Shown here: piece after piece, positions 1 to 9,500 of the stretch
How positions within the stretch are numbered: position 1 is the first letter of the stretch
Layout of the letters: every line of letters starts with the position of its first letter
NCBI RefSeq assembly: GCF_011440375.1
Contig: NZ_JAAOIR010000001.1
Coordinates: forward strand, 682,001-746,000
Direction: 5' to 3'
Origin: Halorubellus sp. JP-L1
Lineage (GTDB): Archaea > Halobacteriota > Halobacteria > Halobacteriales > Natrialbaceae
DNA length: 64,000 bases
The notes under the pieces: generated by a model
What the model was told of the DNA's origin: nothing
Database searches by the model: none
What the model saw: only the letters and a program-made list of their open reading frames with translations
Made by a program: the position numbers and the translations under genes

Positions 1-194
1 GCGGCGACGAACAGCGGGAACGAGACGAACAGACCGGTGACGACGCCGGCCTTCGCGCCGTCCCGCAGCGACCCGCGCTGGAGGTAGCCGGCCGTCGCGC
101 CGCCGACGGCGGGCGACAGCGGGACGACGACGAGCACGAGCGACACCACCGCGCCCACGACCGCGTTCATGAACGTGTTCCCCGAGGAGTGCAT
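1..194 (-). CDS. DUF5518-type membrane protein (3' part outside window)
   Basis: The minus strand encodes about 64 residues before the window edge, so the C-terminus is missing. The visible part starts MHSSGNTF, then has a hydrophobic helix, a PLSPAVGGATAGYL block, a short basic stretch and a second hydrophobic helix. This helix-Gly-rich-turn-helix layout matches the small haloarchaeal DUF5518 membrane family as I recall it. The start is ATG at 194; a second in-frame ATG lies at 170 and cannot be excluded. It is divergent from tmcA, with both promoters in the gap. Function is unknown. Confidence 0.6.
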   Translation of the reverse strand, partial: MHSSGNTFMNAVVGAVVSLVLVVVPLSPAVGGATAGYLQRGSLRDGAKAGVVTGLFVSFPLFVA

Positions 195-284
195 CGTCCG
201 CAATATGTCAACTCGCCACTTATCGGTTTGGGCGGCCACCGGTGGATGGACACGAACTTGACGCGCCGGCCCGACGACCAGGGT

Positions 285-2597
285 ATGAACGCGGACGACG
301 ACGCGGTGGACGTCCGGTCGGTCGCCCGAGCACTGCGGGCGGAGGCCGAGCGTGCGAACGAGCGACGCGTGCTCGTCCTCGCCGGGAGCGCCGAGCGAAC
401 GCGCGAGCGAGCGCACGACGCCGTCGACGCCCTCGACGTCGGCGTCGCCGGGACGACGGTCGTCGGCCCCGTGGACTTCCTGCCCGGCGAGCACGTCCCT
501 CAACGGCAGGCGGGGTCGCTCCTCGGCAGCACGCGCGACGTCGTCGTACTGGACTGCCACGAGGCGCTCCGACCGAACGCGCTCGGACGAGTCGCCGGCG
601 TCGTCGACGGCGGCGGCCTCCTGCTCGTGCTCGCACCCCCCATCGGCGAGTGGCCGGACCGCCGCGACGGCTTCGACGAGGGACTGGCGGTGCCGCCGTT
701 CGGACTCGAAGACGTGACCGGGCACTTCCGGCAGCGTCTGGTGGCACTCGCGCGCGCGCACCGCGGCGTCGGCATCGTCGCCGTCGGCGACCCTGACTCC
801 GAGGCTGGGTCAGACCGCCTCGTCTCCGACGGGCGGACTGCTCCGCCACCGGCGCGGCCGGCGGCCGACGTGACGATACCCGCGGACGCTCGGTTCCCGG
901 CGGCGGCGTACGAGGCCTGCCGGACGACCGACCAGGCCGACGCCGTGCACGCGCTCGAATCGCTCCTCGACGACGAGGCCGCGGTCGTCGTCGAGGCCGA
1001 CCGCGGTCGCGGGAAGTCCAGCGCCGCGGGGCTGGCCGCCGGGTCGCTCGCCGCGCGCGGCGAGGACGTCGTCGTGACCGCGGCCGAACGACGGGGCTCA
1101 CGCGAGGTGTTCGAGCGCGCCCGCGAACTCCTCGACGCGCTCGACGCCGACGGCGACCACCCGGGCGAGTACCACCTCGTCGCCGACGCCGCTCGTGAAA
1201 CTATGGACGACGCCTCGGGCGGGAGCGTGCGGTTCGCGAGCGTCGCGGACGTGGTCGCGTCCCCGACCGACGGGGACGTGCTCGTCGTCGACGAGGCCGC
1301 GACCGTCCCGGTCCGGCGCCTGGAGGCGACGCTCGACGCCGACCGGGTGGCGTACGCGACGACCGTCCACGGCTACGAGGGCACCGGCCGCGGGTTCGAC
1401 GTCCGGTTCCGCGGTCGCCTCGAGGACGCCCGGCACGACGTCACCGAGGTCCGGCTCGTCGACCCCATCCGGTACGCGGCCGGCGACCCCGTCGAAGTCT
1501 GGGCGTTCCGCGCGCTCCTCCTCGACGCCCGCCCGCCCGTCGACGACCTCGTCGCCGACGCAACCCCGGAGTCGGTCGCGTACCGCGAGTTCGATGCCGA
1601 GGAGCTCCTCGCCGACGAGCACCTGCTCCGGGAGACGTTCGGGTCGCTCGTGCTCGCGCACTACCGGACCGAGCCCGACGACCTCGCAAGGTTGCTCGAC
1701 GCGCCGAACCTCTCCGTGCATGCACTCGTCCACGACGGCCACGTCGCGTGCGTCGCGCTCCTCGCTCGCGAAGGCGACCTCCCAGAGGGCCTCCGCGCGA
1801 ACATGTACGAAGGCGGGCGCGTGAAGGGGAACATGCTCCCGGACGTCCTCACGAGCCAGCTCCGCGACGAAGCCGCCGCCGCAACCGTCGGCTACCGCGT
1901 CGTCCGCATCGCCACGCACCACGCCGTCCGCCGCGGCGGCCTCGCCTCGCACCTCCTCGACCGGATCCGTGACGCCGTCGGCGACGACGTCGACTGGCTC
2001 GGCTCCGGGTTCGGCGCCACGCCCGGCCTCGTCGACTTCTGGCGCGAGAACGGCTACCGGAGCGTGCACCTGTCGACGACGCGGAACGACGCGAGCGGCG
2101 AGTACTCCGCGATCGTCCTCGACCCGACGAGCGACGCCGGGCACGCACTCCTCGAACGCCACGGCGAGTGGTTCGCCGAGCGCGTCCCGAGCGTGCTCTC
2201 GGACGCGCTCGACGACGCCGACCCGGACGTCGTCCGCGCGACGCTGCGCGCGTGCCCAGCCGACGTCGACGTCGACCTCGGCCCGGCGGCGTGGCGGACC
2301 GTCGTCGGTGCGTCCTACGGCCCAGGCTTGTTCGACGTCGCACCCGCGCCGTTCCGCGACCTCGCCGTGAAGCACCTCGTCGACCCCGACGGAACGGTTG
2401 GCGCACTCACCGACCGCGAGGAACGACTGCTCGTCCGGCGCGTCCTCCAGGCCCGGTCGTGGCCGACGGTCGCCGACGCCCTCGAGTACGTCTCGCCCGG
2501 CGCGTGCATGCGGAGCCTCGGCGACGCGTTCGTGCCGCTCGTCGACGCGTACGGCACCGACGACGCGCTCGCCGACCGCGACCGCTACCGGGACTGA
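285..2597 (+). CDS. tmcA: tRNA(Met) cytidine acetyltransferase TmcA
   Basis: TmcA uses acetyl-CoA and ATP to form N4-acetylcytidine in tRNA and, in some archaea, other RNAs. The protein of about 770 residues shows the expected order: an N-terminal TmcA domain beginning near RRVLVLAG, a RecA-like helicase module with Walker A GRGKS near residue 240 and Walker B VDEAAT near 334, a GNAT acetyltransferase module around 500-600, and a C-terminal tRNA-binding region. I chose ATG 285 because family similarity begins about there. In-frame ATGs at 246 and 189 exist, and a TATA-like TTAT at 220-223 could support 246 as a leaderless start. Confidence 0.93.
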   Translation: MNADDDAVDVRSVARALRAEAERANERRVLVLAGSAERTRERAHDAVDALDVGVAGTTVVGPVDFLPGEHVPQRQAGSLLGSTRDVVVLDCHEALRPNALGRVAGVVDGGGLLLVLAPPIGEWPDRRDGFDEGLAVPPFGLEDVTGHFRQRLVALARAHRGVGIVAVGDPDSEAGSDRLVSDGRTAPPPARPAADVTIPADARFPAAAYEACRTTDQADAVHALESLLDDEAAVVVEADRGRGKSSAAGLAAGSLAARGEDVVVTAAERRGSREVFERARELLDALDADGDHPGEYHLVADAARETMDDASGGSVRFASVADVVASPTDGDVLVVDEAATVPVRRLEATLDADRVAYATTVHGYEGTGRGFDVRFRGRLEDARHDVTEVRLVDPIRYAAGDPVEVWAFRALLLDARPPVDDLVADATPESVAYREFDAEELLADEHLLRETFGSLVLAHYRTEPDDLARLLDAPNLSVHALVHDGHVACVALLAREGDLPEGLRANMYEGGRVKGNMLPDVLTSQLRDEAAAATVGYRVVRIATHHAVRRGGLASHLLDRIRDAVGDDVDWLGSGFGATPGLVDFWRENGYRSVHLSTTRNDASGEYSAIVLDPTSDAGHALLERHGEWFAERVPSVLSDALDDADPDVVRATLRACPADVDVDLGPAAWRTVVGASYGPGLFDVAPAPFRDLAVKHLVDPDGTVGALTDREERLLVRRVLQARSWPTVADALEYVSPGACMRSLGDAFVPLVDAYGTDDALADRDRYRD

Positions 2598-2675
2598 CGC
2601 CAGTCCAGAAGTCGTCGCCCTGCCGAGTCGCGAGTCACCGGAACGTTCTTCGGCGCTCTCGCGCTACCACGTGGC

Positions 2676-3161
2676 ATGTTGTTCGGACTGGACCTCGTGA
2701 CCGTCCTCGCAGTGCTCCTCCTCGTCGCCGGCGTGGTCGGGAGCGCCGTTCCGTCGGTCCCCGGCCCGCTCGTATCCCTCGCCGGCGTCCTCGTGTACGC
2801 CTTCGGCGGCGGCAACGCCGTCGGCGTCGTCACGCTCGTCGCACTCGGCATCGTCGGCGTCGTCGCGGTCCTCGCGGACTGGCTCTCCGGGAGCCTCGCC
2901 GCGAAGTACGGCGGCGCGTCCTGGACCGCCAGCATCCTCGGCGGTATCGTCGGCGTCGTCATGTTCTTCGTCTGGGGGCCGCTCGGCGTCATCCTGGGGC
3001 TCGCAGCCACCGTCTTCCTCGTCGAAGCGTACCGCGAGGACGCCCAGCACGCGACGAAGGCCACGGTCTACTCGACGATCGGCGCACTCGGGAGCATCGT
3101 GGTCCAGGTCGCGCTCACCCTCGGGATGCTCGCCACGTTCGCGCTCGCACTCGCCGTATGA
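2676..3161 (+). CDS. DUF456 family membrane protein
   Basis: The 161-residue protein is almost entirely hydrophobic, with about four transmembrane helices rich in Gly, Val and Leu. It carries the PSVPGPL turn after the first helix that is typical of DUF456 proteins; DUF456 membrane proteins have no established biochemical function. It lies 78 bp after tmcA and 82 bp before a GIDE-like membrane gene, all on the same strand, so the three may form a loose transcription unit. Length fits the family. Confidence 0.8.
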   Translation: MLFGLDLVTVLAVLLLVAGVVGSAVPSVPGPLVSLAGVLVYAFGGGNAVGVVTLVALGIVGVVAVLADWLSGSLAAKYGGASWTASILGGIVGVVMFFVWGPLGVILGLAATVFLVEAYREDAQHATKATVYSTIGALGSIVVQVALTLGMLATFALALAV

Positions 3162-3243
3162 CGGTCGAGAGCCCGCGACGGCGACGCTCTCGGACACGCA
3201 ACCGAACGCCCCGACCGCGACGCCCTCGTCGGCACGACCGAAA

Positions 3244-3909
3244 ATGACGACGTTCCTCGAGTTCCTCGTCGGAAACGCGTTCGCGCTCGCGGCCGTCGCT
3301 GCCCTCGCGTTCGTCCTCCTCGCGCTGTTCGCGCTCGGCGAGAACCGGCCCCCGGTCGTCCAGCCGACGCGACCCGTCTCGTCGGCCGACGCCCTCGAAT
3401 CGACCGGCGAGCCGGTCGCAGTCGTCGGCACGCCGTCGTGCGAGGCGCCGCTCTCGACGCCGTTCACCGGGAACGACGCGGTCGCCTACGAGGTCGACGT
3501 CGGAAGCCCGTTCGGGCACGTCGCCACCGTCCGCGCCAGCACCGCGTTCGCGCTCGACGTCGACGGCCACGACGTCCGCGTCGCCCCACGCGACCCGCGC
3601 GCGATCGTAATCGACGACGAGCGCACCCAACACCGCCGCATCGAGGACGACCGCGACGACCTCGACGCCACCACCGTCGACTCGCTCACGGCGCACGACG
3701 CCGACCGCTCCGCGCTCGCCCGCCTCCTCTCCGGGCGCACGCTCCCCGGCCTCACACGCCGCACGTACCGCATCCGCACCGTCCCCCTCGACGAAGCGGT
3801 CGCGGTCGTCGGCGTCCTCCACCGCGACGGCGACGGCTGGACGCTCGAACCGCCCGCCGACGGCGCCATTCGCTATCTCGACCCAGCGAGCGTCGACAGA
3901 ACTGCCTGA
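3244..3909 (+). CDS. membrane-anchored GIDE-like domain protein
   Basis: The 221-residue protein has one N-terminal transmembrane helix (about residues 8-32), then a soluble region containing GEPVAVVGTPSC, PFTGNDAVAYEVDV and ARVAP/DPRAIVID-type segments. This arrangement (signal anchor, short sugar-free linker, beta-rich domain starting with an 'alternate-substance' GxAVAY motif) resembles the GIDE domain found next to RING fingers in eukaryotic E3 ligases and on its own in prokaryotes. A second member of the same family lies at 58345-59160, where the equivalent block reads PFSGEDCLAYEFEV. No RING finger is present. The stop codon sits in the first unit of a 31-bp tandem repeat. Function unknown. 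Confidence 0.55.
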   Translation: MTTFLEFLVGNAFALAAVAALAFVLLALFALGENRPPVVQPTRPVSSADALESTGEPVAVVGTPSCEAPLSTPFTGNDAVAYEVDVGSPFGHVATVRASTAFALDVDGHDVRVAPRDPRAIVIDDERTQHRRIEDDRDDLDATTVDSLTAHDADRSALARLLSGRTLPGLTRRTYRIRTVPLDEAVAVVGVLHRDGDGWTLEPPADGAIRYLDPASVDRTA

Positions 3910-4002
3910 CACCGTTTCGAGCGGCGACAGAACTGCTTGACACCGTTTCGAGCGGCGACAGGACTGCCTGACTACGTTTCGAGCGGCGACAGGACTGCCT
4001 GA
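3889..4002. repeat. 31-bp tandem repeat, about 3.7 copies, spanning a gene 3' end
   Basis: The core CGTTTCGAGCGGCGACAG recurs with exact 31-bp spacing (the CGTTTC blocks start at 3913, 3944 and 3975). A partial unit begins inside the final codons of the upstream gene (AGCGTCGACAGAACTGCCTGA), and each unit repeats a copy of the gene's stop codon context. Copies differ at a few bases. The tract fills most of the intergenic gap before the convergent gltX. Confidence 0.9.
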
Positions 4003-4062
4003 AAACGACTCGCTCGTCGGAGACCCGGCCGAGAAAAGTTTCGTCGGTGCCCTGCTCCTGCG

Positions 4063-5787
4063 TCAGGGGTGTGCGAAGTACGTCTGAACGTCGGCGTCGC
4101 CGTCGAACTCGATGTCGTCTACTCGTGCGTAGCCGACGCGTTCGAACTGGACGACGTCGTCGACGTCGTGGTCGGCGAGCCCGGGTTCAGTGACGCCGTG
4201 ATCGTCGCCGTCCATGGTTCGCATGCGGACGGTTGGACCGTCGGCAGGTGCCCAGTGGACGACGTCGACGTCGCCGTCGGTGACGACGGAGAGGTCGTCG
4301 TTGGTGAACGCGAGGCCCTCGTCCGTGGACTCGACGCACCCGAGGCCCTTCAGCCAGACGCGCTCGCCGGCCTCCGGGACGTCGTCGGGTTCGAGCGCGA
4401 GCGCGTCGCCAACCGGGATGTCGCGGTCGCCGCGCTCCTCGTGGTCCGGGTGCAGCGGCGGGTGCGCGCGCTCCGGGTGCTCGCCGTCGATATCGAGTTC
4501 GACGGGGTCGCGGACGAGGAACCGCCGGGTGGCGTCGTCGTCGACGTACTCGCGGTTCTTCGCGTACACCGAGGACATCGCGAGGTCCACGTCGCTCGTG
4601 GACATCCCGAGTTCGAGCATCGCGTCGACGAGCGCCTCACCCTGGATGCCGCGTCGGCGGACGCTCGCGACCGTCGGCGCGCGCGGGTCGTCCCAGCCGT
4701 CGAGTTCGCCCTCGGCGACGAGTTGCTTGATCGTGGACGTACTCATCTTCACGTCGTACGCGTCGATCTGGACGTGCCCCCAGTGGACGACCTCCGGGTA
4801 CTCCCAGTCGAAGTAATCGTATACGAACCGCTGGCGCTTCGCGGAGTCCTGGAGGTCGATGCCGCGCACGATGTGCGTGACGCCCGCGAGGTGGTCGTCG
4901 ACGCCGCTCTGGAAGTCGAGCATCGGCCAGCAGCGGTACTCCTTGGCCTCCTCACGCGGATGCGGGGTGTCGACCATCCGGAACGCCACCCAGTCCCGGA
5001 GCGCCGGGTTCTTGTGGTCGATGTCGGTCTTCACGCGCAGGGTCATCTCGCCCGCGCCGTACTCGCCGTCGACCATCGCCTCGAACTCCTCGCGGGTCGT
5101 CTCCGGGTCCTTGTCCCGGTGCGGGCACGGCTCGCCGGCGTTCTTCAGTTCCGAGAACTCCTCGCCGGTACACGAGCACGTGTACGCGCCACCGAGATCG
5201 ACGAGGTCGCGAGCGTGCTCGTAGTACGTCTCCACGCGATCGCTGGCCTTCATGACCTCGTCGGGCTCGAACCCGAGGTAGTCGACCGCCTCGAGGATCT
5301 CGTCGTACGCGTCGAGGTCCGGGCGCTTCGTCTCGGGGTCCGTGTCGTCGAACCGGACCAGCATCCAGCCGTCGTACATCTCCTTGTACGTGCCGATGAC
5401 CGCCGGCATGCGGGCGCTCCCGAGGTGCCACGGGCCGTTCGGGTTCGGCGCACACCGCATCCGAATCTCGTCGTACGCGTCGACGTTCGGCAGGTCCGGC
5501 AGCGGCCCGTCGTCATCCTCGTCCTCGCTCGTCAGTTCGTCGTAGCGCTCGGGCGCGAGCTCCTGGAGGCGCTCGACGCGCTCCTCGTGACTCATCTCGT
5601 TCACGCGCGAGACGACGCCACCGACGACGCCGGGGACGTCGTCGGCGTGCTCGCGGAACGCGGGATTCTCGCCCATCAACGGCCCCATCACCGCGCCGAC
5701 CGCCGCGTCGCTCTCGTGCTTGACCGCGTTGAACAGCGCGGCCGTCTCTGCCGCCGTCTCCACACGCTCGCGGAGTTCCTCGTCCAT
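4063..5787 (-). CDS. gltX: glutamyl-tRNA synthetase, archaeal type
   Basis: This class I aminoacyl-tRNA synthetase of 574 residues charges tRNA-Glu; archaeal enzymes of this type are usually non-discriminating and also charge tRNA-Gln for later amidation. The Rossmann fold carries NPNGPWHLGSA (HIGH signature, His about 121) and VKMSTS (KMSKS variant, about residue 347). Cysteines in CSC and CPH near 205-222 look like a zinc knuckle. An all-helical N-terminal extension of about 90 residues precedes the catalytic domain, as in other archaeal GluRS. Start ATG 5787 is chosen over a longer ORF because family similarity begins at MDEELRERV. It converges with the upstream GIDE-like gene. Confidence 0.95.
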   Translation of the reverse strand: MDEELRERVETAAETAALFNAVKHESDAAVGAVMGPLMGENPAFREHADDVPGVVGGVVSRVNEMSHEERVERLQELAPERYDELTSEDEDDDGPLPDLPNVDAYDEIRMRCAPNPNGPWHLGSARMPAVIGTYKEMYDGWMLVRFDDTDPETKRPDLDAYDEILEAVDYLGFEPDEVMKASDRVETYYEHARDLVDLGGAYTCSCTGEEFSELKNAGEPCPHRDKDPETTREEFEAMVDGEYGAGEMTLRVKTDIDHKNPALRDWVAFRMVDTPHPREEAKEYRCWPMLDFQSGVDDHLAGVTHIVRGIDLQDSAKRQRFVYDYFDWEYPEVVHWGHVQIDAYDVKMSTSTIKQLVAEGELDGWDDPRAPTVASVRRRGIQGEALVDAMLELGMSTSDVDLAMSSVYAKNREYVDDDATRRFLVRDPVELDIDGEHPERAHPPLHPDHEERGDRDIPVGDALALEPDDVPEAGERVWLKGLGCVESTDEGLAFTNDDLSVVTDGDVDVVHWAPADGPTVRMRTMDGDDHGVTEPGLADHDVDDVVQFERVGYARVDDIEFDGDADVQTYFAHP

Positions 5788-5890
5788 TACGCCAGCGTAC
5801 TCGCGGCCACGTAAAAACCGCGCCGATGTTCCGCGATAACCCACCTCCCCGCGCAGTCCACTCAGCTCGCACGGTCCGCCGGCACGCCTC

Positions 5891-5992
5891 ACTCGAACCG
5901 GTCGCGCCATCCAGGCCCGGCGTTACTCGAACCGGTCGCGCCATCCAGGCCCGGCGTTACTCGAACCGGTCGCGCTATCCAGGCCCGGCGCC
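5891..5992. repeat. 34-bp tandem repeat, three copies, overlapping a gene 3' end
   Basis: ACTCGAACCGGTCGCGCCAT followed by CCAGGCCCGGCGTT recurs at 5891, 5925 and 5959. The third copy differs at one base (CCATCC to CTATCC), and that change creates the TAG stop, read on the minus strand, of the gene ending at 5975. Copies one and two lie beyond the stop. Confidence 0.92.
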
Positions 5993-6592
5993 TTCGGGGA
6001 ACGTCCGGGTGTTGAACACGCGCTGGGCGACGCCCGCGTTCGACAGGTCGCCGGACCGCCACTTCTTCACCCACGTCGCCTGCACGTGATAGTTCGTCGC
6101 CTGATCCTCGAACGCTCGCGCGATGTCCGCCGACAGCGTCTTCGTCGGGCCGTCGTTCGCGACGATGAGTCCGTACGCCGAGATGACCGCGCCGATCTCT
6201 CGGCGGGACTCCGAACTCGACGACGCAGCGGACTCGTACGCGAGCCGCACCGTATCATCGTCGCGCACCATGCTCGTCACCGCCAGCGCGTGCTTCTCCT
6301 CGAGGATCCACCGGAGTTCGCCGAGCGTCCCCTTCCCGTCGCTGTTCGGCTCGACCTTCCGCACCTCGTCGTCGCCGCTCGTCGCGAACGTCGCCGTCGC
6401 ACCGACGCCCGCGCCGACGAACAGCCCGACGCCGCCGACGAGAGCCTTCCGACGCGACACCGGGAACCCGTCGTCACCCGCCTCGCCGTCGACCGCTTCG
6501 CCGTCGACTGCCTCGTCGTCGACCACCTCGGCGGCCGCGTGCTCCTCGGCGGTTGGTTCCTCCTCACCCGTGGTCGTCTCGTCCCCTGGCAT
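5975..6592 (-). CDS. Tat-type exported or membrane-anchored hypothetical protein
   Basis: The 205-residue protein has an acidic N-terminal tail of about 45 residues, then a twin-arginine-like SRRKALVGG followed by a hydrophobic Gly/Ala/Val helix. That suggests Tat export or an N-terminal anchor. No lipobox cysteine is visible. The mature part begins LGELRWILEEKHALAV and is rich in Ser and charged residues; I recognise it only as a haloarchaeal conserved hypothetical. The stop codon falls inside a 34-bp tandem repeat, so the last residues (GAGPG) are repeat-encoded and may be a recent replacement of the original C-terminus. Confidence 0.6.
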   Translation of the reverse strand: MPGDETTTGEEEPTAEEHAAAEVVDDEAVDGEAVDGEAGDDGFPVSRRKALVGGVGLFVGAGVGATATFATSGDDEVRKVEPNSDGKGTLGELRWILEEKHALAVTSMVRDDDTVRLAYESAASSSSESRREIGAVISAYGLIVANDGPTKTLSADIARAFEDQATNYHVQATWVKKWRSGDLSNAGVAQRVFNTRTFPEGAGPG

Positions 6593-6714
6593 ACCCCACA
6601 CTACGACGGATACCCAAAAAGAAGCGAGTACAGAATCACGGTTCGACTCAGGACTCGAAACGACGCCGAGAACGCACGACGACGCGACACCACACGACCG
6701 AACCCCGAACGCGC

Positions 6715-7773
6715 TCAGTAGTCGCGCTCGATGAGGTAGTCCGCGAGATCCTCCAGCAGCGTCCGCGCGTCGTTCTCCGGCAGCACGGACAGACGCGCCT
6801 TCCCCTGCTCGACGAGGTCGATCGCCGTCCGGTTCGCGTACTCGATACTCCCAGCCTCGTGCAATCGGTCGACGGCGTCGTCGATCTCGGCCTCCGTCAC
6901 CGCTTCGACGTCGTCCGTCGTCACGAGCGAATCCACGTCCACGCCGTGCTCGCGAGCGTGCACCGTGATCAGCGTCTGCTTGTTCTCCACGAGGTCCGAA
7001 CCGCGCTGCTTCCCGAGCTGCTCGCTCGGCACCGTCAGGTCGAGGACGTCGTCCTGGATCTGGAACGCACGCCCCACGTCCAGTCCGTACCCGTACAGCG
7101 CGTCCACGGTCTCCTCGTCCGCACCGAGCACGATCCCGGCGAGTGCCGCCGACGCCGCGTACAGCACCGCCGTCTTGTGCTCGATCATCTCCATGTACTC
7201 CTCGGGCACCACGTCGCCGCGCTGCTCGAACGCCACGTCGAGACTCTGGCCCTCGCAGATCTTCGTGCACGTCGACGCGAGGGTGTGCAGCGCCTCCACC
7301 GACCGCTCGGCAGGGGCACCGGTCTGCGTGAGGATCTCGAACGCCTTCGAGTACAGCGTGTCACCGGCCAGGATCGCCGTATCGAGCCCGAACTCCTCGT
7401 GGACCGCCGGCACGCCACGCCGGAGTTCGTCGTCGTCCATGATGTCGTCGTGGATGAGCGTGAACGACTGGATCGTCTCCACGCTCACCGCCGCCGCCAT
7501 CAGGTCCACGGGCTCGCCGGTGACGTCCTCGAACTCGCGGTAGTCGACGTCCGCGGACAGCCCGTCGACGTCCGTCAGCGCCTCGCCGACCGCGAGCAGC
7601 ACCGTCGGCCGCAGGCGCTTCCCGCCCGCGTCCAGCAGGTATCTCGAGGCCTCGTAGAGGCGCTCCGGACGCTTTATCGGGAGTTCCTCCGTGATGGCGT
7701 CGTTGACGTGCTCTCGACGCGCCTCGACCGCCGACAGCACCGCCTCCTCCCGCGAACTCGCGTCCGTCATCAT
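6715..7773 (-). CDS. idsA: polyprenyl (geranylgeranyl-type) diphosphate synthase
   Basis: The enzyme condenses isopentenyl diphosphate with allylic diphosphates to make the C20/C25 chains of archaeal lipids. The first aspartate-rich motif DDIMDDD is near residues 108-114 (counting from the second Met), the second is IQDDVLD, and the GGKRLRP substrate motif is near 49-55. Both ATGs at 7773 and 7770 are possible; the first overlaps the RNase J stop by 4 bp, so the two genes are translationally coupled. Chain-length specificity cannot be read with confidence. This pairing with RNase J is common in haloarchaea. Confidence 0.92.
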   Translation of the reverse strand: MMTDASSREEAVLSAVEARREHVNDAITEELPIKRPERLYEASRYLLDAGGKRLRPTVLLAVGEALTDVDGLSADVDYREFEDVTGEPVDLMAAAVSVETIQSFTLIHDDIMDDDELRRGVPAVHEEFGLDTAILAGDTLYSKAFEILTQTGAPAERSVEALHTLASTCTKICEGQSLDVAFEQRGDVVPEEYMEMIEHKTAVLYAASAALAGIVLGADEETVDALYGYGLDVGRAFQIQDDVLDLTVPSEQLGKQRGSDLVENKQTLITVHAREHGVDVDSLVTTDDVEAVTEAEIDDAVDRLHEAGSIEYANRTAIDLVEQGKARLSVLPENDARTLLEDLADYLIERDY

Positions 7774-9122
7774 TCGACCAGCTGGATGAGGTTCCCGTTC
7801 CGGGTGACGTGGAGGTCACGACCCAGCTTGTACCCCTGGTCCTCGCAGAGGTTCACGTACCCGCTGAACCCGCTCATGTCCTGGTGGGCGGGGATGACGT
7901 TCTGGGGCTGGAGCGCCTGCAGCATCTCGTAGTGGCCCTCGCGGTTCAGGTGCCCGGAGACGTGGATGTCGTCGTAGATGCGCGCGCCCTGCATCCCCAG
8001 GAGCTGTTCGGCCTGGTAACGCTGGCCCTCGTTCGTCGGCTCCGGGATGACCCGTGCGCTGAAGATGACCTTGTCGCCGTCCTCCAGCTCGTACGGCGTC
8101 TCGCCGCGGGCCATCCGCGTCAGCATCGCGCGGGGCTCGCCCTGGTGACCGGTGACGATCGGGAGGTAGTCCTCCTTGCCCTCGTTCATCACTCGCTTGA
8201 ACGTCCGGTCCACGCTCTTGCGGTGCCCGAACATCCCGACGTCGTCCGGGAAGTCCACGAACCCGAGGCGCTCCGCGGTCCCCGAGTACTTCTCCATCGA
8301 TCGACCCAGCAAGACCGGCTGGCGCCCGATGTCCTTCGCGAACTCGACGAGGCTCTTCACGCGCGCGATGTGCGAGGAGAACGTCGTCGCGACGATCCCA
8401 CCGTCGTAGTCCTCGACGGAGTACATGACGTCCTTGAGGTGCCGTCGCGCCGTCGCCTCGCTCGGGGTTCGGCCCTTCTTGTTCGCGTTCGTACAGTCCT
8501 CGATGTAACACAGCACGCCCTCGCCCTCGCGACCGATCTCGCGGAACCGATCCATGTCGATCGGGTCGCCGATGACGGGCGTATGGTCCATGCGCTTGTC
8601 CAGCCCGTACACGACGGCGCCCTCGGGCGTGTGCAGCACGGGGTTGATGGCGTCGATGATCGAGTGCGTGACGTTCACGAACTCGAGCTCGACCTGCCCC
8701 GAATCGCCGATCGACATCGTCTCGCCCGCTTCCATCTCCACGAGGTCGTTCTCGACGCCGAACTTCTGCTCGCCCTCGATCTGCTGTTCCACGAGCGCGT
8801 TCGTGAACGGCGTCGCGACGATCGGCGCGTCGTAGCGATGCGCGAGCTTGCTGAGCGCGCCGATGTGGTCGAGGTGGCCGTGCGTCGGCACGATCGCCTG
8901 CACGTCGCCCTCGAGGTCGCTCATGATGCGGTCGTCCGGGATCGCCCCCATGTCGATGAGGTCCAGACTGTGCATCTTCTCGGTCTCGACGTTGTCGTGG
9001 ATGAGGACCTTCGACAGGTTCAGCCCCATGTCGAACACGACGACGTCGTTCCCGGCCCGTACGGCGGTCATCTGGCGGCCGACTTCCTCGTAGCCGCCGA
9101 TCGTGGCGATTTCGATTTCCAT
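7770..9122 (-). CDS. rnj: ribonuclease J (archaeal beta-CASP 5'-3' exonuclease)
   Basis: The 450-residue metallo-beta-lactamase/beta-CASP nuclease degrades RNA 5'-3'. Zinc motif HGHLDH sits at residues 81-86, and further His/Asp ligands follow in the order expected for aRNase J. Start ATG 9122 gives [15 protein letters not shown], where family similarity begins; a much longer upstream ORF is an open-frame artefact. A TATA-like GTATTTACATAC on the minus strand (9165-9176) precedes a leader of a few tens of nt with a perfect 8-bp hairpin, a possible autoregulation site. The gene is coupled to idsA. Confidence 0.93.
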   Translation of the reverse strand: MEIEIATIGGYEEVGRQMTAVRAGNDVVVFDMGLNLSKVLIHDNVETEKMHSLDLIDMGAIPDDRIMSDLEGDVQAIVPTHGHLDHIGALSKLAHRYDAPIVATPFTNALVEQQIEGEQKFGVENDLVEMEAGETMSIGDSGQVELEFVNVTHSIIDAINPVLHTPEGAVVYGLDKRMDHTPVIGDPIDMDRFREIGREGEGVLCYIEDCTNANKKGRTPSEATARRHLKDVMYSVEDYDGGIVATTFSSHIARVKSLVEFAKDIGRQPVLLGRSMEKYSGTAERLGFVDFPDDVGMFGHRKSVDRTFKRVMNEGKEDYLPIVTGHQGEPRAMLTRMARGETPYELEDGDKVIFSARVIPEPTNEGQRYQAEQLLGMQGARIYDDIHVSGHLNREGHYEMLQALQPQNVIPAHQDMSGFSGYVNLCEDQGYKLGRDLHVTRNGNLIQLVE

Positions 9123-9138
9123 GGCTGTTGCACCGAAA

Positions 9139-9157
9139 GCCCGTCGCGACGACGGGC
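9139..9157 (-). promoter_or_regulatory. 5' UTR hairpin of RNase J mRNA
   Basis: GCCCGTCG and CGACGGGC form a perfect 8-bp stem with a CGA loop, 17-35 nt upstream of the rnj start codon and downstream of its likely TATA box. It could act in translation or self-cleavage control; this is inference. Confidence 0.5.
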
Positions 9158-9500
9158 GACTCCTGTATGTAAATACCCGCGATTGTCCGATTGCAGTGGC
9201 CCCGGCGTCTTGCAGCGCGTCGGCGTGCAACCCGCTATGCCACGTCCGTCGACGGTCGGAAGTCGGCCGGCAGCGGGTCCGACTCCGGACGCAGCACTTG
9301 CCCGCGGGCGTATTGGTGACTGAACCATGACGCTCGGACCCTAAAAAGACCGTGGGTTGCCTCGACGGTATCAGCCGCCCGCGACTGTCTCCGCAGACGG
9401 ACACCCAGAACCTCGACGGTGGCACGCGACATATCCTCGAACACGACCACCCAGAGAGCTCCGTCGAGCGCGCCGCCCCTTTCAATCCCGCCCGACTGCA

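Noticed and set aside
3115-3912. 265-residue minus frame over the first GIDE-like gene
   Set aside because: Shadow of the real plus-strand gene; Arg/Glu-rich without domain.
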